Part shown: positions 39,801 through 46,663 of the stretch, piece after piece
Layout: each line of letters opens with the position of its first letter
How positions within the stretch are numbered: the first letter of the stretch is position 1
Assembly: GCA_020152595.1 (NCBI GenBank)
Contig: JAIGNY010003850.1
Span: 275,501-339,500, forward strand
Origin: Chiridota heheva
Lineage: Eukaryota; Echinodermata; Holothuroidea; Apodida; Chiridotidae
Reading direction: 5' to 3'
DNA length: 64,000 nucleotides
Program-made: the position numbers and the translations under genes
The notes under the pieces: generated by a model
Seen by the model: only the letters and a program-made list of their open reading frames with translations
Databases searched by the model: none
What the model was told of the DNA's origin: nothing

Positions 39801-42800
39801 AGAGAAGAAGAGTGCAGGTGGGTGGAGGTGGTAGGTGAATGTAGAAAGTTAGGGGTGGGAAGAGTGAGAAGGAAAGTGCAGGTGGGTGGAGGTGGTAGGT
39901 GAATGTAGAAAGTTAGGGGTGGGAAGAGTGAGAAGGAAAGTGCAGGTGGCTGGAGGTGGGTGAAGGTGAAGTAGAGAGTGCAGGTGAATGTGAATGTAGA
40001 AAGTTAGGGGTGGGAAGAGTGAGAAGGAAAGTGCAGGTGGGTGGAGGTGGTAGGTGAATGTAAAAAGTTAGCGGTGGGAAGAGTGAGAAGGAAAGTGCAG
40101 GTTGGTGGAGGTGGTAGGTGAATGTAGAAAGTTACAGGTGGGAAGAGAGAAGGAAAGTGCAGGTGGGTGGAGGTGGTAGTGAATGTAGAAAGTTAGGGTT
40201 GGGAAGAGAAGGAAAGTGCAGGTGGGTGGAGGTGGTAGGTGCAAGTTGGGAGAGAGAAGGAAAGTGCAGGTGGGTGGAGGTGGTAGGTGAATGTAGAAAG
40301 TTACAGGTGGGAAGAGAGAAGGAAAGTGCAGGTGGTTGGAAAGGGTAGATGAGTGCAGAAGGCTTGCTGAATTCTGAAGCCTAGGATTGGAAAGGGTAGG
40401 TGGATAGCTACATAAGGGTGGATGACAGTAGGGCGAGCTGGGAATGTTATGAGTGTTTGCAATAGTAGGTGTATTTGATGTGGTATGTGGAATGGTAATT
40501 GCATGTGGAATGGTAGTTGAATATGGAGGTGATTGGGGGTGGTATATGAATGAAGGATAGCAGGTGATTGGGGGATGATAGATGAATGTGGAATGGTAGT
40601 TGAATGTGGAATGGCAGTTGATTGTGGAATGGCAATTGAATGTGGAATGGCAGTTATATGTGGAACGGTAGTTGAATGTGGAATGGTAGTTGAATGTGGA
40701 ATGGTAGTTGAATGTGGAATGGTAGTTGAATGTGGAATGGTAGTTGAATGTGGAATGGTAGTTGAATGTGGAATGGTAGTTGAATGTGGAATGGTAGTTG
40801 AATGTGGAATGGTAGTTGAATGTGGAATGGTAGTTGAATGTGGAATGGTAGTTGATTGTGGAATGGCAGTTGATTGTGGAATGGCAGTTAAATGTGGAAT
40901 GGCAGTTGAATCTGGAACGGTTGTTGAATGAGCATTATACAGTAGTCTAGTGAAGGATGACACGTGGATGGGGAAAGGTATACGGGGTTGGTAGGACGAC
41001 TGGGTTGGAACAGGACTGTGGTGTGGTAGGAGGTAGGGATGTGAGTTGAGAGGGAAAATTGTTGGGTAGATGATGTTATGTGATGATTAGGAGATAATTG
41101 ATCTTAGATGGAAAATCAAGTGCAAAGTTGATGTACTGAGCAAAACCCGAAAAGAGAGTGGGAGGTAAAAGTTGTGAGTAATGTGTGTGCAATAGGATAA
41201 ATCTTTTTCGTGATGCCTTATAAGGCTGAGTTGGGTCCCTGAAAGGTTGGGTACCCGGTGCAAAAATAGAAAAAATATTAGATCTGAAAAAAAAGAGTTT
41301 TTTTTTTCTTGTAGCTCTACAATTTTCGCAAGACTGGTATGCTATTAGGCTTATACTAAAAATATGGTAATTTCACTAACTCGGACCAAAAATAAGCTCA
41401 AGAATGTCACTAAAAAATGTTGGTACGAGTCAGTGTAGTTACCGTGATTTTAGTGTTAGCCTTATGATATACCAGTTCCACAAAAATTGTAGAGCTAAAA
41501 AAAACCGGATCTAATTTTTTTTTTTCTTTTTTCGGTTACCCGGATCAGAACCGGGTAAGAGTAATGGGTATCCAGTTCCGATTTGTTGCAACCTGATTCA
41601 GGCCTAATGCCTTATTTCATATGGAAATTTCTGTTTCTTCAAATTGAGATATGTTTAGTTCATTTTGAAATGCACTCTTTTGGTTCTCTTTATATTTTAA
41701 CAGGAGAAAACTCAAAGATACATTAGGTCTGCCCCCAAGATATTCAATTTCATTTGAGGTAAGTATTTTCTTCACACCAATTCTACTTTTTCAGGTCATA
41801 CTCCAAATCCTTCTTAGTCTATATTTTTCTCTTTTTTTGATTTGATAAAATGTAAGCAAATCATTTATCGGAAGAAAAACTACATTTCTAATCGTAAAAA
41901 AAAAATCACTTTAATCTGTTTTAGTTTGTTTTTGATTTCAAAATGGAAGTTTGTTATTTCACCAGCATTGACTATTTTGACCCTTATCTTAAATATAAAT
42001 GTTCAAGGTTATCTTTTAGTTTGGTTATTTATAGTTTCTATTGTGCATGTGAGTGGAGGGACATAATACCATTCTCTCTTCCAAGAGGGAAAAAAGTGTC
42101 CCTTAAAACCCAGAAAAAGCAGATATAAATTGTAAATATAACCCAATTCAGGACCAGATAACCATAAAATGTTGATCTGCATATGATATGGACCCTTGGT
42201 ATGGCCAGATAAAAGAATTGACCAGATATTACTTGATATTAAAGGGGCACTCGGTCAAAAAGTGGAATTTTGAAATAACACTGGTCAAATTTTTGATACT
42301 CATATTGTTGAAAAATTACTTAAATATCCATAAGAAATGATTGATTAATATGAGAATTTGTATAAAGGGTTTTAGTACCATCCTTTTGGTGCCGTTGATA
42401 TGTTATAAATTTACTAAATGTTTGATGGCCAAAATTGCGAGCGTTTAATGAGTAATCATAACCAAGTTTCATCCAAAAATCAGTAAAAAAGAATTTTTTG
42501 TGGAACTGGTCCAGTTCCCTTCCACACAAACATACTATGCATTTTCGAAATACAAATGGGCCAAGAATCTTACAAGAATCTCTTAAAATGACCTGTTAGG
42601 CTGATAAAACTATCTGCAAAAAAAGATCCTTGGTTTAGATGACATTCAAAAAGGTGTAGAAATAGGATATCCATAAGAAAGTTGCCGATTTCTGGCAGTC
42701 TGAACTTACACCTGGTCTTTCACAAAATGATTTATGTACAGACTGTACCCCAGTACTGCATTCGTTAAGGCCTGTAAAATTCAGTTTTTAGTTCCTAAAT

Positions 42801-44699
42801 TTAAAAGTGTGTCAACAATTTTTATAGTTGAATTTTGTTCTGGTCATGAACGTGCAGTAGAAAGATATAAACGATCGATAATAAAAGAAATGAAAGAATT
42901 TGCTTGATTTTTAATGCCGTTTTCATGCATTTTAAACATAGAGAGGTTTGTTTTCAGTTTATAGTTCAAACGTTTTAAGTGATTTTTTGAGTATTTTACG
43001 ATGTTTTTCAGTGTTGCTATTTGTCACTGTACACTACGCCACCCATATAGTATTTTCACTATTAATCGCATCAAAGTTTCGCTAAACGTTTTTTGAAGAG
43101 TTGCGATCGATTCATCGCTTATCGTCAGCAGCTCAACATCCTGTGCACGGAAAGTGTGTTTGATTATTCTTGAGACTCAAGAAAAATATGCCATCACTTT
43201 CCAGCCGCCAGCTCCTCTAATTTGATATTTGTTCAAGTTGATATCTGCCTTGATCTCACCATATCAAACTTCCTGAAGCACATATAAAATTGATTGAAGC
43301 TTAGATGTGGAATTTTTTGAAAGGGTGTCTCGGTATAAAAGGAATATTCCCGCGAAATTTCATTTTCATAGATTTGATACAGTGGACTATTAAAGAATCA
43401 ATTTGGTGATGTTGATATTGTGTTCGATTTGGATTGTGTTTTGAAAAGTGACCTCACAGCGTACATTGTGATGTCATCCCTGCAGATCAAAGATAATTTT
43501 GATGTATTTCTTGTATCTGCAAGTATGGCACAAGGTACACTGCAAGGTCACTTTTCAACATACTGGCAAAATCTTTTAAATAGAATAAGTTATCAAAATG
43601 CTTTTTTAACCAGTGTGTTTCTTTTATCAGAAATATGAAACTAAAAATTCACAGGACTATTACTTTTACTTTTATTTGCATATTAAGAATAACGATCTCT
43701 CGATCAAGCATATCCTCTTAACCTGTCTCTTATACCTGGACTAGATCTCTCCTCTCCTCCTCCACCTCCATTTCTGATCTTTTCAAGAACAACCCCTCCC
43801 TCAACATTATCTTCCTTCCTCCGCAATAGCAACTTATTCCACCTGATCTAATCCTTACCCACACTCCCCATTCTCTATCCTGTCTTTCCTCTCCTTTTCT
43901 TACCTCTATTCGCTCCTTTATTATTCAACAAGAGAGCCGACAGAGCCGCCAACAAAGCTCTGTCAAATATCATCTCTCCTTTTCCTATTCCACACTCAGA
44001 CCTCCTTCTCTCCATCAACAAAACCTGGCAAAACTCCTGGAATCACGAAACCAGTAACAAACTGCACACCATCAATTACAAAGTTGAGACTAACACCCCT
44101 CTGCACAGTCACAACCACAGGGAAGACATCGTTGTCACCCGCATCCACCTCGTCCACTCCTCTTTTACTCACTCCTATCTCTTATCCGGCTCCCCTACCC
44201 ATCTGTGCCCCACTTGCAACACTGATCTTTCCATCAAGCATATTTTCTTAACCTGTCCCCTATACTAGAACTCCAGTCTCTTCTTTCCTCGCTCTCCTCA
44301 ATCTCAGATCATTCGAAAACAATTCTTCCTCAAACGTCATCAACTTCCTCTGCAAAAACAACCTCTCCCACCACATATAATCCCACCCCCCCCCCTCCCT
44401 CCTTTTCTACACCCACATTTGAACTTACACACCCCTTTTTTTCACGCAAATTTTTCTCCCACCTTCAGCCTTTCCCCTTCATCTTCCTTACAAACCGTTC
44501 ATCTCCTCACTATCCTAAGTCTTGCACCTTAGATTTCTAACACCCTCTTGGCACATTTGGCTCTGACTGCCGCGGTGCTGTTAAACATCAACAAACAACA
44601 ATGACTTGTTTATTGATTGAATTTTATGTCATTCTTTAGGTACATCAAGACACCATGAATAAGAAAGGATCCTCAGCTAAAGCTCGGTTTAGTATATGA
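12861..44699 (+). CDS. eif4e: eIF4E, cap-binding translation initiation factor (7-exon model)
   Basis: Joined exons: 12861-12890, 29761-29948, 31374-31437, 36140-36253, 38779-38918, 41704-41758, 44640-44699 (651 nt, 216 residues plus TGA). eIF4E binds the 5' m7GTP cap of mRNA and recruits eIF4G in the cytoplasm. Seen in the translation: HPLQNRW (36-42), cap-stacking Trp55 and Trp101, Glu102 in PMWED, the eIF4G-contact Trp72 in VEDFWALYNHI, phosphate-binding Arg156, Lys158 and Lys161, and Trp165. Each is one position before the human residue (W56, W102, E103, W73, R157, K159, K162, W166). Ser208 aligns with the human Mnk site Ser209. All introns are GT-AG and all phases agree. Introns are 16.9, 1.4, 4.7, 2.5, 2.8 and 2.9 kb. 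The core exons are certain; exon 1 is inferred. Confidence 0.93.
13368..13842 (+). mobile_element. CR1-like retrotransposon family A, 5'-truncated copy 1
   Basis: Begins within the end of ORF2 (AVWDPHHQCDVDKLESIQRR) and runs to the 3' tail TTACGCTCGGTTGGCGTTCA ... ACCGATTCAGATA. It is closely similar to 17130-17668 but has an ACAGAGC insertion, a small internal deletion near 13530 and frame changes. Non-LTR elements insert by target-primed reverse transcription, which commonly truncates the 5' end. Confidence 0.85.
13843..16712. other. eIF4E intron 1: no gene seen
   Basis: AT-rich intronic DNA. A GT/AT microsatellite at 15541-15615 is followed by four ~10-bp AACAGTAATT-type units (15620-15662). 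The segments at 13150-13270 and 18015-18150 share CACGATTTTTCGTGATTTCGAC-like sequence and are two copies of an unclassified repeat. Confidence 0.4.
16713..17668 (+). mobile_element. CR1-like retrotransposon family A, copy 2 (RT end and 3' tail)
   Basis: Contains the RT catalytic block LFADDCLMYRTID (Asp-Asp), then DDLNKLDQWQMNFNPSKCY, the LGV-like HGVEIDNKLKRDKHI and KKANSVLGLLKRN blocks, then (after frame breaks near 17120 and 17255) RRYNTRLHKLYQ, SFFPHTLKDWNALPSDIV and the ORF end CIAN-stop at about 17549. The tail ends in ACCGATTCAGATTCAGA, a short repeat typical of CR1/L2-type 3' ends. 5'-truncated and inactive. Confidence 0.9.
17669..18240. other. No gene seen
   Basis: AT-rich intronic DNA. 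Includes the second copy of the repeat noted at 13150-13270 (18015-18150). Nothing coding. Confidence 0.4.
18270..18600 (+). repeat. Two copies of a GATGCGATAGCATC-type repeat around a GT microsatellite
   Basis: CATCAGGAACCTATGCGGTC occurs at about 18281 and again at about 18498, each preceded by GATGCGAT-AGCATC, a short hairpin, and each followed by a TGTGTGTG/TATGTATG tract. The second copy continues into GACGCCAAGTTTGTAAACAC. Unclassified dispersed repeat. Confidence 0.65.
18822..19881. mobile_element. hAT-like non-autonomous element, TAGGGCTGTGA ends
   Basis: Left end TAGGGCTGTGAACC and right end GGTCACAGCTCTA are inverted. Subterminal GTACACGC and GCGAGCGTG words also recur in opposite orientation. 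TAGRGCTGTG ends are common in hAT elements. No transposase frame. No 8-bp duplication is visible: TGCAGTGG on the left versus CTTGAGTT on the right, where a CR1-like fragment begins directly. Confidence 0.6.
19885..20455 (+). mobile_element. CR1-like retrotransposon family B, 3' fragment
   Basis: Translates in pieces to EFAIQAWSPFYEKDKI, RATRLIPEVRNLSYESRLRI, LGLTTLELRR (partly duplicated: a ~36-bp repeat makes LGLT-ELRR twice), RGDLIQVFKFLSG and EWNGLPKWLV. This is the C-terminal RT region of CR1-type elements. The 3' tail is T-rich, then GGGGTTACTAACCCTTCTTAGCCC and ATGTTATGTTA. The same tail is seen at 862-908 and, inverted, at 56110. Several stops; inactive. Confidence 0.82.
20488..20600 (+). 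repeat. ~18-bp tandem repeat (TCATGTGAAATTTCATG)
   Basis: About six imperfect copies of TGTCATGTGAAATTTCA. Each unit is itself partly palindromic (CATGTGAAATTTCATG). Lies just after the CR1-like tail. Confidence 0.85.
20941..21408 (+). CDS. Uncharacterised open frame, 155 codons (doubtful)
   Basis: A continuous frame with ordinary amino-acid composition: an N-terminal Arg-rich start (RSRFQRGCRYVR), RWIFTHFMKY, then YNIYRVLKRYYSVFDKLHAD and LLKVSPEYLKLLLTRTC. No motif or family was recognised, and no splice sites or promoter distinguish it. In a 64-kb AT-rich window a chance frame of this length is possible. An overlapping frame at 20651-20983 (Cys-containing, 110 codons) is equally unsupported. 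Confidence 0.15.
   Translation: MFMRSRFQRGCRYVRGAFLGRRDLLGMCQHLQYEDYKCRWIFTHFMKYKNGDEKTSHEYFKFIYDAKSISTPHTILYNIYRVLKRYYSVFDKLHADNLTLLYGLLKVSPEYLKLLLTRTCGLSHDSTFGYPIILLNKGNPSSVQTLLTDENRKGN
21409..23609. other. No gene seen; degenerate tandem patches
   Basis: AT-rich intronic DNA. At 22742-22812 there are three ~21-bp units (TTATTCTGTTTATATTCA), and at 22855-23160 degenerate ~40-bp units built on TTTCTTCAGAGATTCCTTAG. TTTTTGTACCTGTTAC is tandem at 22190-22235. Nothing coding. Confidence 0.45.
23610..25790 (-). pseudogene. hAT-superfamily transposase relic
   Basis: Read on the minus strand from 25790. N-terminal KRVKESQRKLDNFFWKRKRN precedes a degenerate BED-like finger (WLLYIPGSGMFCNY, second Cys missing, then a frame loss near 25430). 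The catalytic core follows: FSLMIDETTD (25140-25105, first Asp), VGLGTDGASVMVG (second Asp), HCAAH, then KDPSPTRWLALGR and KKILPSVLISLSRESEE. The C-terminal dimerisation block TADCERDFSEMKLVKSDVRN lies near 23800. Breaks: in-frame TGA at 24766-24768 and 24472-24474, and a frameshift near 24280. A transposase would cut and paste its element; this one cannot be made. No TIR pair was found. Confidence 0.9.
25791..26642. other. Probable 5' flank of the hAT element
   Basis: No gene. The segment ends in TAGCTAGAACTCTG (26629-26642), whose reverse complement CAGAGTTCTAGCTA looks like a hAT terminus and lies on the correct side of the transposase relic. A matching left terminus and an 8-bp duplication were not found. 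A GC-rich patch with GGGCAGG/CCTGCCC words lies at 26570-26625. Confidence 0.4.
26643..26870. mobile_element. Foldback-family fragment (central part)
   Basis: GATGTCACAGCCTCAGATTC, then CAAACTTTCTTCAGGTGGTA and CCCATGGTTTATGAGCCACA match the interior of the 6884-8179 element, including a (GTT)n stretch at 26779-26797 not seen in the other copies. The outer arms are missing. Confidence 0.75.
26871..29760. other. eIF4E intron 1, distal part: no gene seen
   Basis: AT-rich intronic sequence with a poly-A at 27191-27208 and a TAGGCCT-rich patch at 28635-28780. The stretch 29100-29420 has more CpG and contains CTTCCGGGTCA (ETS-like core CTTCCGG), so an alternative eIF4E promoter or leader exon there is conceivable. 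It rests on this weak signal alone. Confidence 0.4.
29761..29948 (+). CDS. eif4e: eIF4E exon 2
   Basis: Acceptor CTGATTAG before 29761, donor GTAAGT at 29949. Encodes residues 11-72 and two bases of codon 73. An acidic variable N-terminal stretch (KLDEDEQSPDVD) is followed by the conserved core: HPLQNRW, WFFKND, Trp55 in KDWADNL, and the eIF4G-binding VEDFW. The exon ends within the Ala codon of FWA-LYNHI (phase 2). Confidence 0.97.
30131..30702. mobile_element. MITE with TAAAGGAATATT ends
   Basis: Left TAAAGGAATATTACCATG and right CATTGGAATATTCCTTTA are inverted (TAAAGGAATATTMCMATG). The element lies in eIF4E intron 2, is 572 bp and has no protein. Single ends of the same type occur at 34775 (TTAAAGGAATATTCCTGTGA) and 43336. 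Confidence 0.75.
30724..31038. mobile_element. MITE with AGTATTCGG ends, copy 1
   Basis: AGTATTCGG at 30724 and CCGAATACT at 31030-31038 are inverted. The interior (TTTGCAACAATTTCCTGCA, TTTAGGCCTCTAAAGGTGAC, TTTATGCACGTT) is shared with 46664-46975 in the same orientation, showing a dispersed family of about 315 bp. Confidence 0.75.
31374..31437 (+). CDS. eif4e: eIF4E exon 3
   Basis: Acceptor TTTGCAG, donor GTAAGA. It completes Ala73 and encodes LYNHIQTASRLQAGCDYNLF and Lys94, ending in phase 0. The order GCDY-LFK followed by PMWED in the next exon is the usual eIF4E order. Confidence 0.97.
31521..31920 (+). repeat. 15-bp minisatellite (GCCAACCCTACCGCT)
   Basis: About 26 units of GCCAACCCTACCGCT and variants (CCCAACC, CCCTATC, CACTGCC) in eIF4E intron 3, starting 84 bp after exon 3. 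Because 15 is a multiple of 3 it reads open in several frames (NPTAA- or LPTQP-like), but this is repeat translation, not a gene. The next bases, GTGGTAGGGTTG, are a short inverted unit. Confidence 0.93.
32150..32640 (+). repeat. ~158-bp tandem repeat, three copies
   Basis: TTTGTCTGTCATCAAGATAT opens each unit (about 32166, 32322 and 32479). Each is followed by AGAACTGATGATTGGATTT, GGTTTTGTTAC and a GGGGAAGGG...GGAGGGGTGGGGACATTTTA end. The copies have diverged. Noncoding intronic repeat. Confidence 0.8.
32641..33824. other. eIF4E intron 3: no supported gene
   Basis: Contains an open stretch at 32717-32983 (GINENDIVGLCHEWKMMECE, SWLNRAQTMMLHLN) and another at 33178-33324 (KIFRGEQWHPFFEGKYLRKG) preceded by TTTTTAG. 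Both have ordinary composition, but neither could be assigned to a family or joined into a model. They may be chance or exon-like relics. Confidence 0.3.
33825..33982 (+). repeat. ~61-bp tandem repeat, about 2.6 copies
   Basis: AACTGCCCATCGTGCATGAATAGACATCAGGTAATTAAGCAGCTTT repeats three times (starts near 33827, 33889 and 33931), with decreasing similarity and variable spacing. Confidence 0.8.
33983..34895. other. eIF4E intron 3: no gene seen
   Basis: AT-rich DNA. Three ~17-bp units of ATCATATATGCTAGCT lie at 34354-34402. C-rich runs at 34690-34740 precede a TTAAAGGAATATTCCTGTGA MITE end at 34773. Confidence 0.4.
34896..35735 (+). repeat. ~245-bp tandem array, left block (about 3.5 units)
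   Basis: Each unit holds a ~105-bp module with inverted ends AACCCTTACTCTACCAGCAC ... GGTAGAGTAAGGGTT and core GCGCTCGGGAGGCGGAGTC. A ~140-bp linker follows (TCCTCTGTCTTCCAAGCAGC, CCACCGGGATCATGCTGCAT). Modules start at about 34896, 35140, 35385 and 35630. The module looks like a MITE that became part of a tandem unit. Confidence 0.88.
36140..36253 (+). CDS. eif4e: eIF4E exon 4 (cap-stacking Trp101)
   Basis: Acceptor TCTTTCAG after a pyrimidine tract, donor GTAAGT. Encodes residues 95-132: EGVKPMWED with the second cap-sandwich tryptophan and Glu102, GGRWLINF, and DIDKVWLET. Phase 0 at both ends. Copies of a 245-bp tandem repeat lie in the introns on both sides (34896-35735 and 36331-36685). 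Confidence 0.97.
36331..36685 (+). repeat. ~245-bp tandem array, right block (about 1.5 units)
   Basis: Two modules (36332-36438 and 36578-36685) separated by one linker, in the same orientation and phase as the 34896-35735 block. The first starts 78 bp after eIF4E exon 4. The two blocks look like one array with the exon between them. Confidence 0.88.
36686..37309. other. eIF4E intron 4: no gene seen
   Basis: Unassigned intronic DNA. TTGTCCATGTAAAGTTTTTG and GTTGTCCATCCGAGCAGGTC suggest weak internal repetition. Nothing coding. Confidence 0.35.
37315..38255 (-). mobile_element. Non-LTR retrotransposon RT fragment
   Basis: On the minus strand: LIGLLAFTLFTTPIGNIL (from the PQGSVLGP-type block), then in another frame HMYVDDIQVYIKYDPHIPMD with the catalytic YVDD (codons at 38165-38154), then MLANKLKLNQDKTKFLVIAS. 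The C-terminal part is MYKALMDKSPSYISNHLQKY, then GDRAFSNAAPNLWNSLPYSV and SFKKPLK (37581-37315). Frameshifts and stops throughout; truncated at the 5' side near 38255. It resembles CR1/L2-group reverse transcriptases. Confidence 0.85.
38283..38314. repeat. Perfect 14-bp-arm hairpin (GTACCAGTACTTAC)
   Basis: GTACCAGTACTTAC - TCAC - GTAAGTACTGGTAC, with no mismatch. It sits in a run of TACTGGTACT/AGTACCGGTACT words (38267-38333) right after TAGGCTTGGGCGGTATAC, which resembles a hAT-type end. Probably the terminus of an unclassified element. Confidence 0.8.
38779..38918 (+). CDS. eif4e: eIF4E exon 5
   Basis: Acceptor TTCCACAG, donor GTAAGG. Encodes residues 133-178 plus two bases: VLCLIGENFEDESDAVNG, then INIRPKGNKISLW with the cap-phosphate contacts Arg156, Lys158 and Lys161 and with Trp165, then EEVVMRIG. 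Ends in phase 2. Confidence 0.97.
39480..40380 (+). repeat. 64-bp purine-rich minisatellite in eIF4E intron 5
   Basis: About 14 units of GAAAGTGCAGGTGGGTGGAG, GTGGTAGGTGAATGTAGAAA, GTTAGGGGTGGGAAGAGTGAGAAG, with deletions in some units. The + strand is G-rich and purine-biased. No coding role. Confidence 0.92.
40480..40930 (+). repeat. 18-bp minisatellite (GAATGGTAGTTGAATGTG)
   Basis: About 22 units, the central ten nearly identical, with diverged units at both edges (GCAGTTGATTGTGGAATG). The 18-bp period keeps frames open on both strands. It directly follows the 64-bp array and may have arisen from it: the edges share GTGGAATGG/GGTAG words. Confidence 0.92.
40931..41248. other. No gene seen (intron 5)
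   Basis: G-rich transitional sequence (GGTAGGAGGTAGG, GTTGGGTAGATG) that looks like decayed minisatellite, then ordinary DNA up to the foldback MITE at 41249. Confidence 0.4.
41249..41541. mobile_element. Palindromic (foldback) MITE in eIF4E intron 5
   Basis: The left half (GGGTACCCGG, ATTAGATCTG, TTGTAGCTCTACAATTTTCG, ACTGGTATGCTATTAGGCTTA) and right half (TAAGCC...TGGTATATC in inverse, ACAAAAATTGTAGAGCTA, CGGATCTAAT, GGTTACCCGG) are inverted copies over about 130 bp. Total 290 bp, no protein. It ends 160 bp before exon 6. Confidence 0.78.
41704..41758 (+). CDS. eif4e: eIF4E exon 6
   Basis: Acceptor AACAG, donor GTAAGT. It completes the Gly codon and encodes RKLKDTLGLPPRYSISFE, the conserved GLPP stretch of the C-terminal region. 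Phase 0 exit. Confidence 0.96.
41759..43335. other. eIF4E intron 6: no gene seen
   Basis: AT-rich intronic DNA. No coding frame beyond chance lengths and no recognised repeat, apart from the MITE end at its right border. Confidence 0.4.
43336..43665. mobile_element. Probable MITE, AAAGGAATATTCC family
   Basis: Starts AAAAGGAATATTCCCGCGAA like the 30131-30702 element. The right side (CATACTGGCAAAATC...ATATGAAACTAAAAATTCACAGGACTATTACTTTT) carries a diverged inverse of the left (GCGAAATTTCATTTTCATAG). Internal halves share AAGTGACCTCACAGCGTAC and GTACACTGCAAGGTCACTTTTCA in inverse orientation. Confidence 0.6.
43685..44605 (+). mobile_element. Non-LTR retrotransposon with RNase H, two tail fragments
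   Basis: The second part translates to NKRADRAANKALSNIISPFP, TWQNSWNHETSNKLHTINYK, REDIVVTRIHLVHSSFTHSY and CPTCNTDLSIKHIFLTCPLY. This is the end of an RNase H domain (ADRAA) followed by the Cys-containing tail of I/Jockey-type ORF2 proteins. The 3' UTR is pyrimidine-rich and ends AACACCCTCTTGGCACATTT...GGTGCTGTTAAACATCAACA. A partial copy of the 3' UTR (43685-43900) precedes it head-to-tail. Related tails: 46290-46535, 54525-55610, 60429-60567 (minus). Confidence 0.85.
44640..44699 (+). CDS. eif4e: eIF4E exon 7 (C-terminus and stop)
   Basis: Acceptor TTCTTTAG, then VHQDTMNKKGSSAKARFSI and TGA at 44697-44699. The KGSS-K-RF end aligns with the human KSGSTTKNRFVV tail, so Ser208 occupies the place of the Mnk-phosphorylated Ser209. 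A retrotransposon tail ends only about 40 bp before this exon, so the acceptor region lies directly beside inserted DNA. Confidence 0.95.
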   Translation, partial: VHQDTMNKKGSSAKARFSI

Positions 44700-46280
44700 T
44701 ACCAACCCCGGTCAGTGGAAGTGGCTGCATTGTCGAAAGGAAGATAGGGACTTGCCTAAAAGCTTGCGTGCGTCGACACCTCGTATTGTACCCAAAGATC
44801 AAAATGTTTTTACAACACGTCAGAAGTGTCTTGCCCTCCCGAGGAACAGAAGCAGGACTTTCGCGCCATGGATATGAATGAACTAAGAGGAGAATTGACG
44901 TAAAAGTTTTATTAATAACAGGAATGGAGGATGTGATTGATTATAGTAGTGTAGGTCCAAAACCAGATTGATGTTATAAAACATAATTTTTATTTTTTAT
45001 TTTGTGAATAAAGATCTTTTTGCATACTTTTGTTTCGGAGAATGCTCACGAGCGAAAATGACTTATCAACTTCAGGAGAAAAAAATTGTTGTCGTGTTGG
45101 CAGTATTTTCTCTTTGCTTTTTTTTTCTCTTATGAAGTTTTCTTCAAAATCGGAATGTTTAGGATTGGATACGCTTGGGGTGTTGCTTTCTGTGGACTTG
45201 CTTGAAACTTAAACATGAGGTTTATTGTAAGCTAATGTTTGTACAAAGAATTATAATTAGACAGGAGTAGTTATGCTGTTTGTATAAGCTTCATCTTTTG
45301 CCAGTTGTGTTTTAATTTAATTTGACTTCTTTTGCTTTGCAACTTAAAGCCTATGGTGTTTGTCAGGGACTGAAATTTTTTTATCAAGAAGAAATGAACT
45401 TTTCTTCACTAGTTGTTATTAGTTGGTGCAGAGAGTTATGGGTGACTGTGACTTGGATGTTCCATTGTAACTCACAAATGTTCGTGTTTGGAAATTCCTG
45501 CACAAAGAACTGGCTATTTGTGGTGATAGCAATGTGCCACCATGAATAAAGATTACAATCACGATCAGTCCTAGGCAGTCCGACTGCCATCATTGACAAA
45601 TATTCATTCAAAGGGACAAAGTCTGACATAAACCTTATTTCATATTATAGAATTAGAAATAAAACATTTTTCTGACAAAGTTTCATACCCCCAATTCAAA
45701 CACAGTTTTTGTAAGTATTTAAATCTTAAATGCTTCTACTATGGGAGCCACCATTTTGATTTTAGAACATGGTAGGAATGCTTTGTATTTAATCTATCTC
45801 AAGTTTTCTAGCTTATGAGAAATTGTTTTCTTTTTGTCAGGGCCAAGAACATTTTTGTGTATACGTGAAATTATCAAAACAAGCTGTTAAAACTTTGTGT
45901 CACATCATTTTGAAATGAAAACTTTAATGCAATTTCTAAAGAAATACGTTATAATTCTTGTACGCATTGCACTTTTTATCTAGGAATTGAAATTTGACAG
46001 GAAATTATTGGTTTTAATCGACTAATCTGTGCTGAGATTTACATGTCGTGTGATAAAGCAACAGCAAATTCCCGCTTTGTAATATTTTTAAGAGGGAATT
46101 CTGATAAAAGAGGGGGATTCCCTCTCACTGATGTGAACACTTGAGATTTCAATACAGATTTGGACAAAATGGCAGCCTCCATGTGTCACGTCAAATAACT
46201 TGAGATAGGAATAAGATTTTGACTCGCTGTTTTTGGTACTTGGTTTAGATTTTAATCCTGTATCATATGAAATCAAGATG
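44700..46280 (+). other. eIF4E 3' untranslated region and downstream DNA
   Basis: The region after the stop is AT-rich, has no coding signal and no recognised repeat up to about 46.28 kb. AATAAA occurs at 45007-45012, about 310 bp after the stop, and again at 45545-45550 and 45658-45663. Any of these could end the mRNA. The 45007 site is first and sits in a T-rich context. Confidence 0.5.
45007..45012 (+). terminator. Candidate eIF4E polyadenylation signal AATAAA
   Basis: First canonical AATAAA after the eIF4E stop codon (308 bp on), followed by a T/GT-rich stretch (CTTTTTGCATACTTTTGTTT) that could be the downstream element. Inferred from position only. Confidence 0.5.
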
Positions 46281-46289
46281 GTATCAGAC

Positions 46290-46535
46290 TATGCTTCCCT
46301 CTACAACCATATTTAATTCTCCTCTTCCACCCTCTCTCTACTTTGTTTTTGTTTCACCCATGCACCTCCCCCCTCTTGATCACAGCTTTCTGACCTTTTG
46401 TTCTTGAATTTCTCTCATTCTCCCCTGTTTCCTTTCCTTCCTATCTCTAGAATGATCTGACCTCTCAGGCACAATTTGACCCTCGTTGTCATGGTGCCAT
46501 TAAGCCCTCATCAAACAAACAAACCAACTTTATGT
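46290..46535 (+). mobile_element. RNase H-type retrotransposon 3' tail fragment
   Basis: Pyrimidine-rich, with CAGCTTTCTGACC, TTGTTCTTGAATTTCTCTCA, CTCAGGCACAATTTGACCCT and GTGCCATTAAGCCCTCATCA, ending AACAAACAAACC. The same sequence occurs inverted at 60429-60567. 5'-truncated before any coding part. Confidence 0.8.
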
Positions 46536-46663
46536 CTCCTTTAAATACCTAAAGGAAGGAAACTTAAAAGGAAGTTAAATTTTGATGAGATAGTTGTCAG
46601 ACTTGTAGTTTTTCAACAGCCACATGGTAGAGGAGCATTGTCTTTGATTTGTTTTCATATTTC

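Noticed and set aside
40118..40963. Repetitive frames (MVVECG-type and TTIPHS-type) on both strands
   Set aside because: Translations of the 64-bp and 18-bp minisatellites in eIF4E intron 5.
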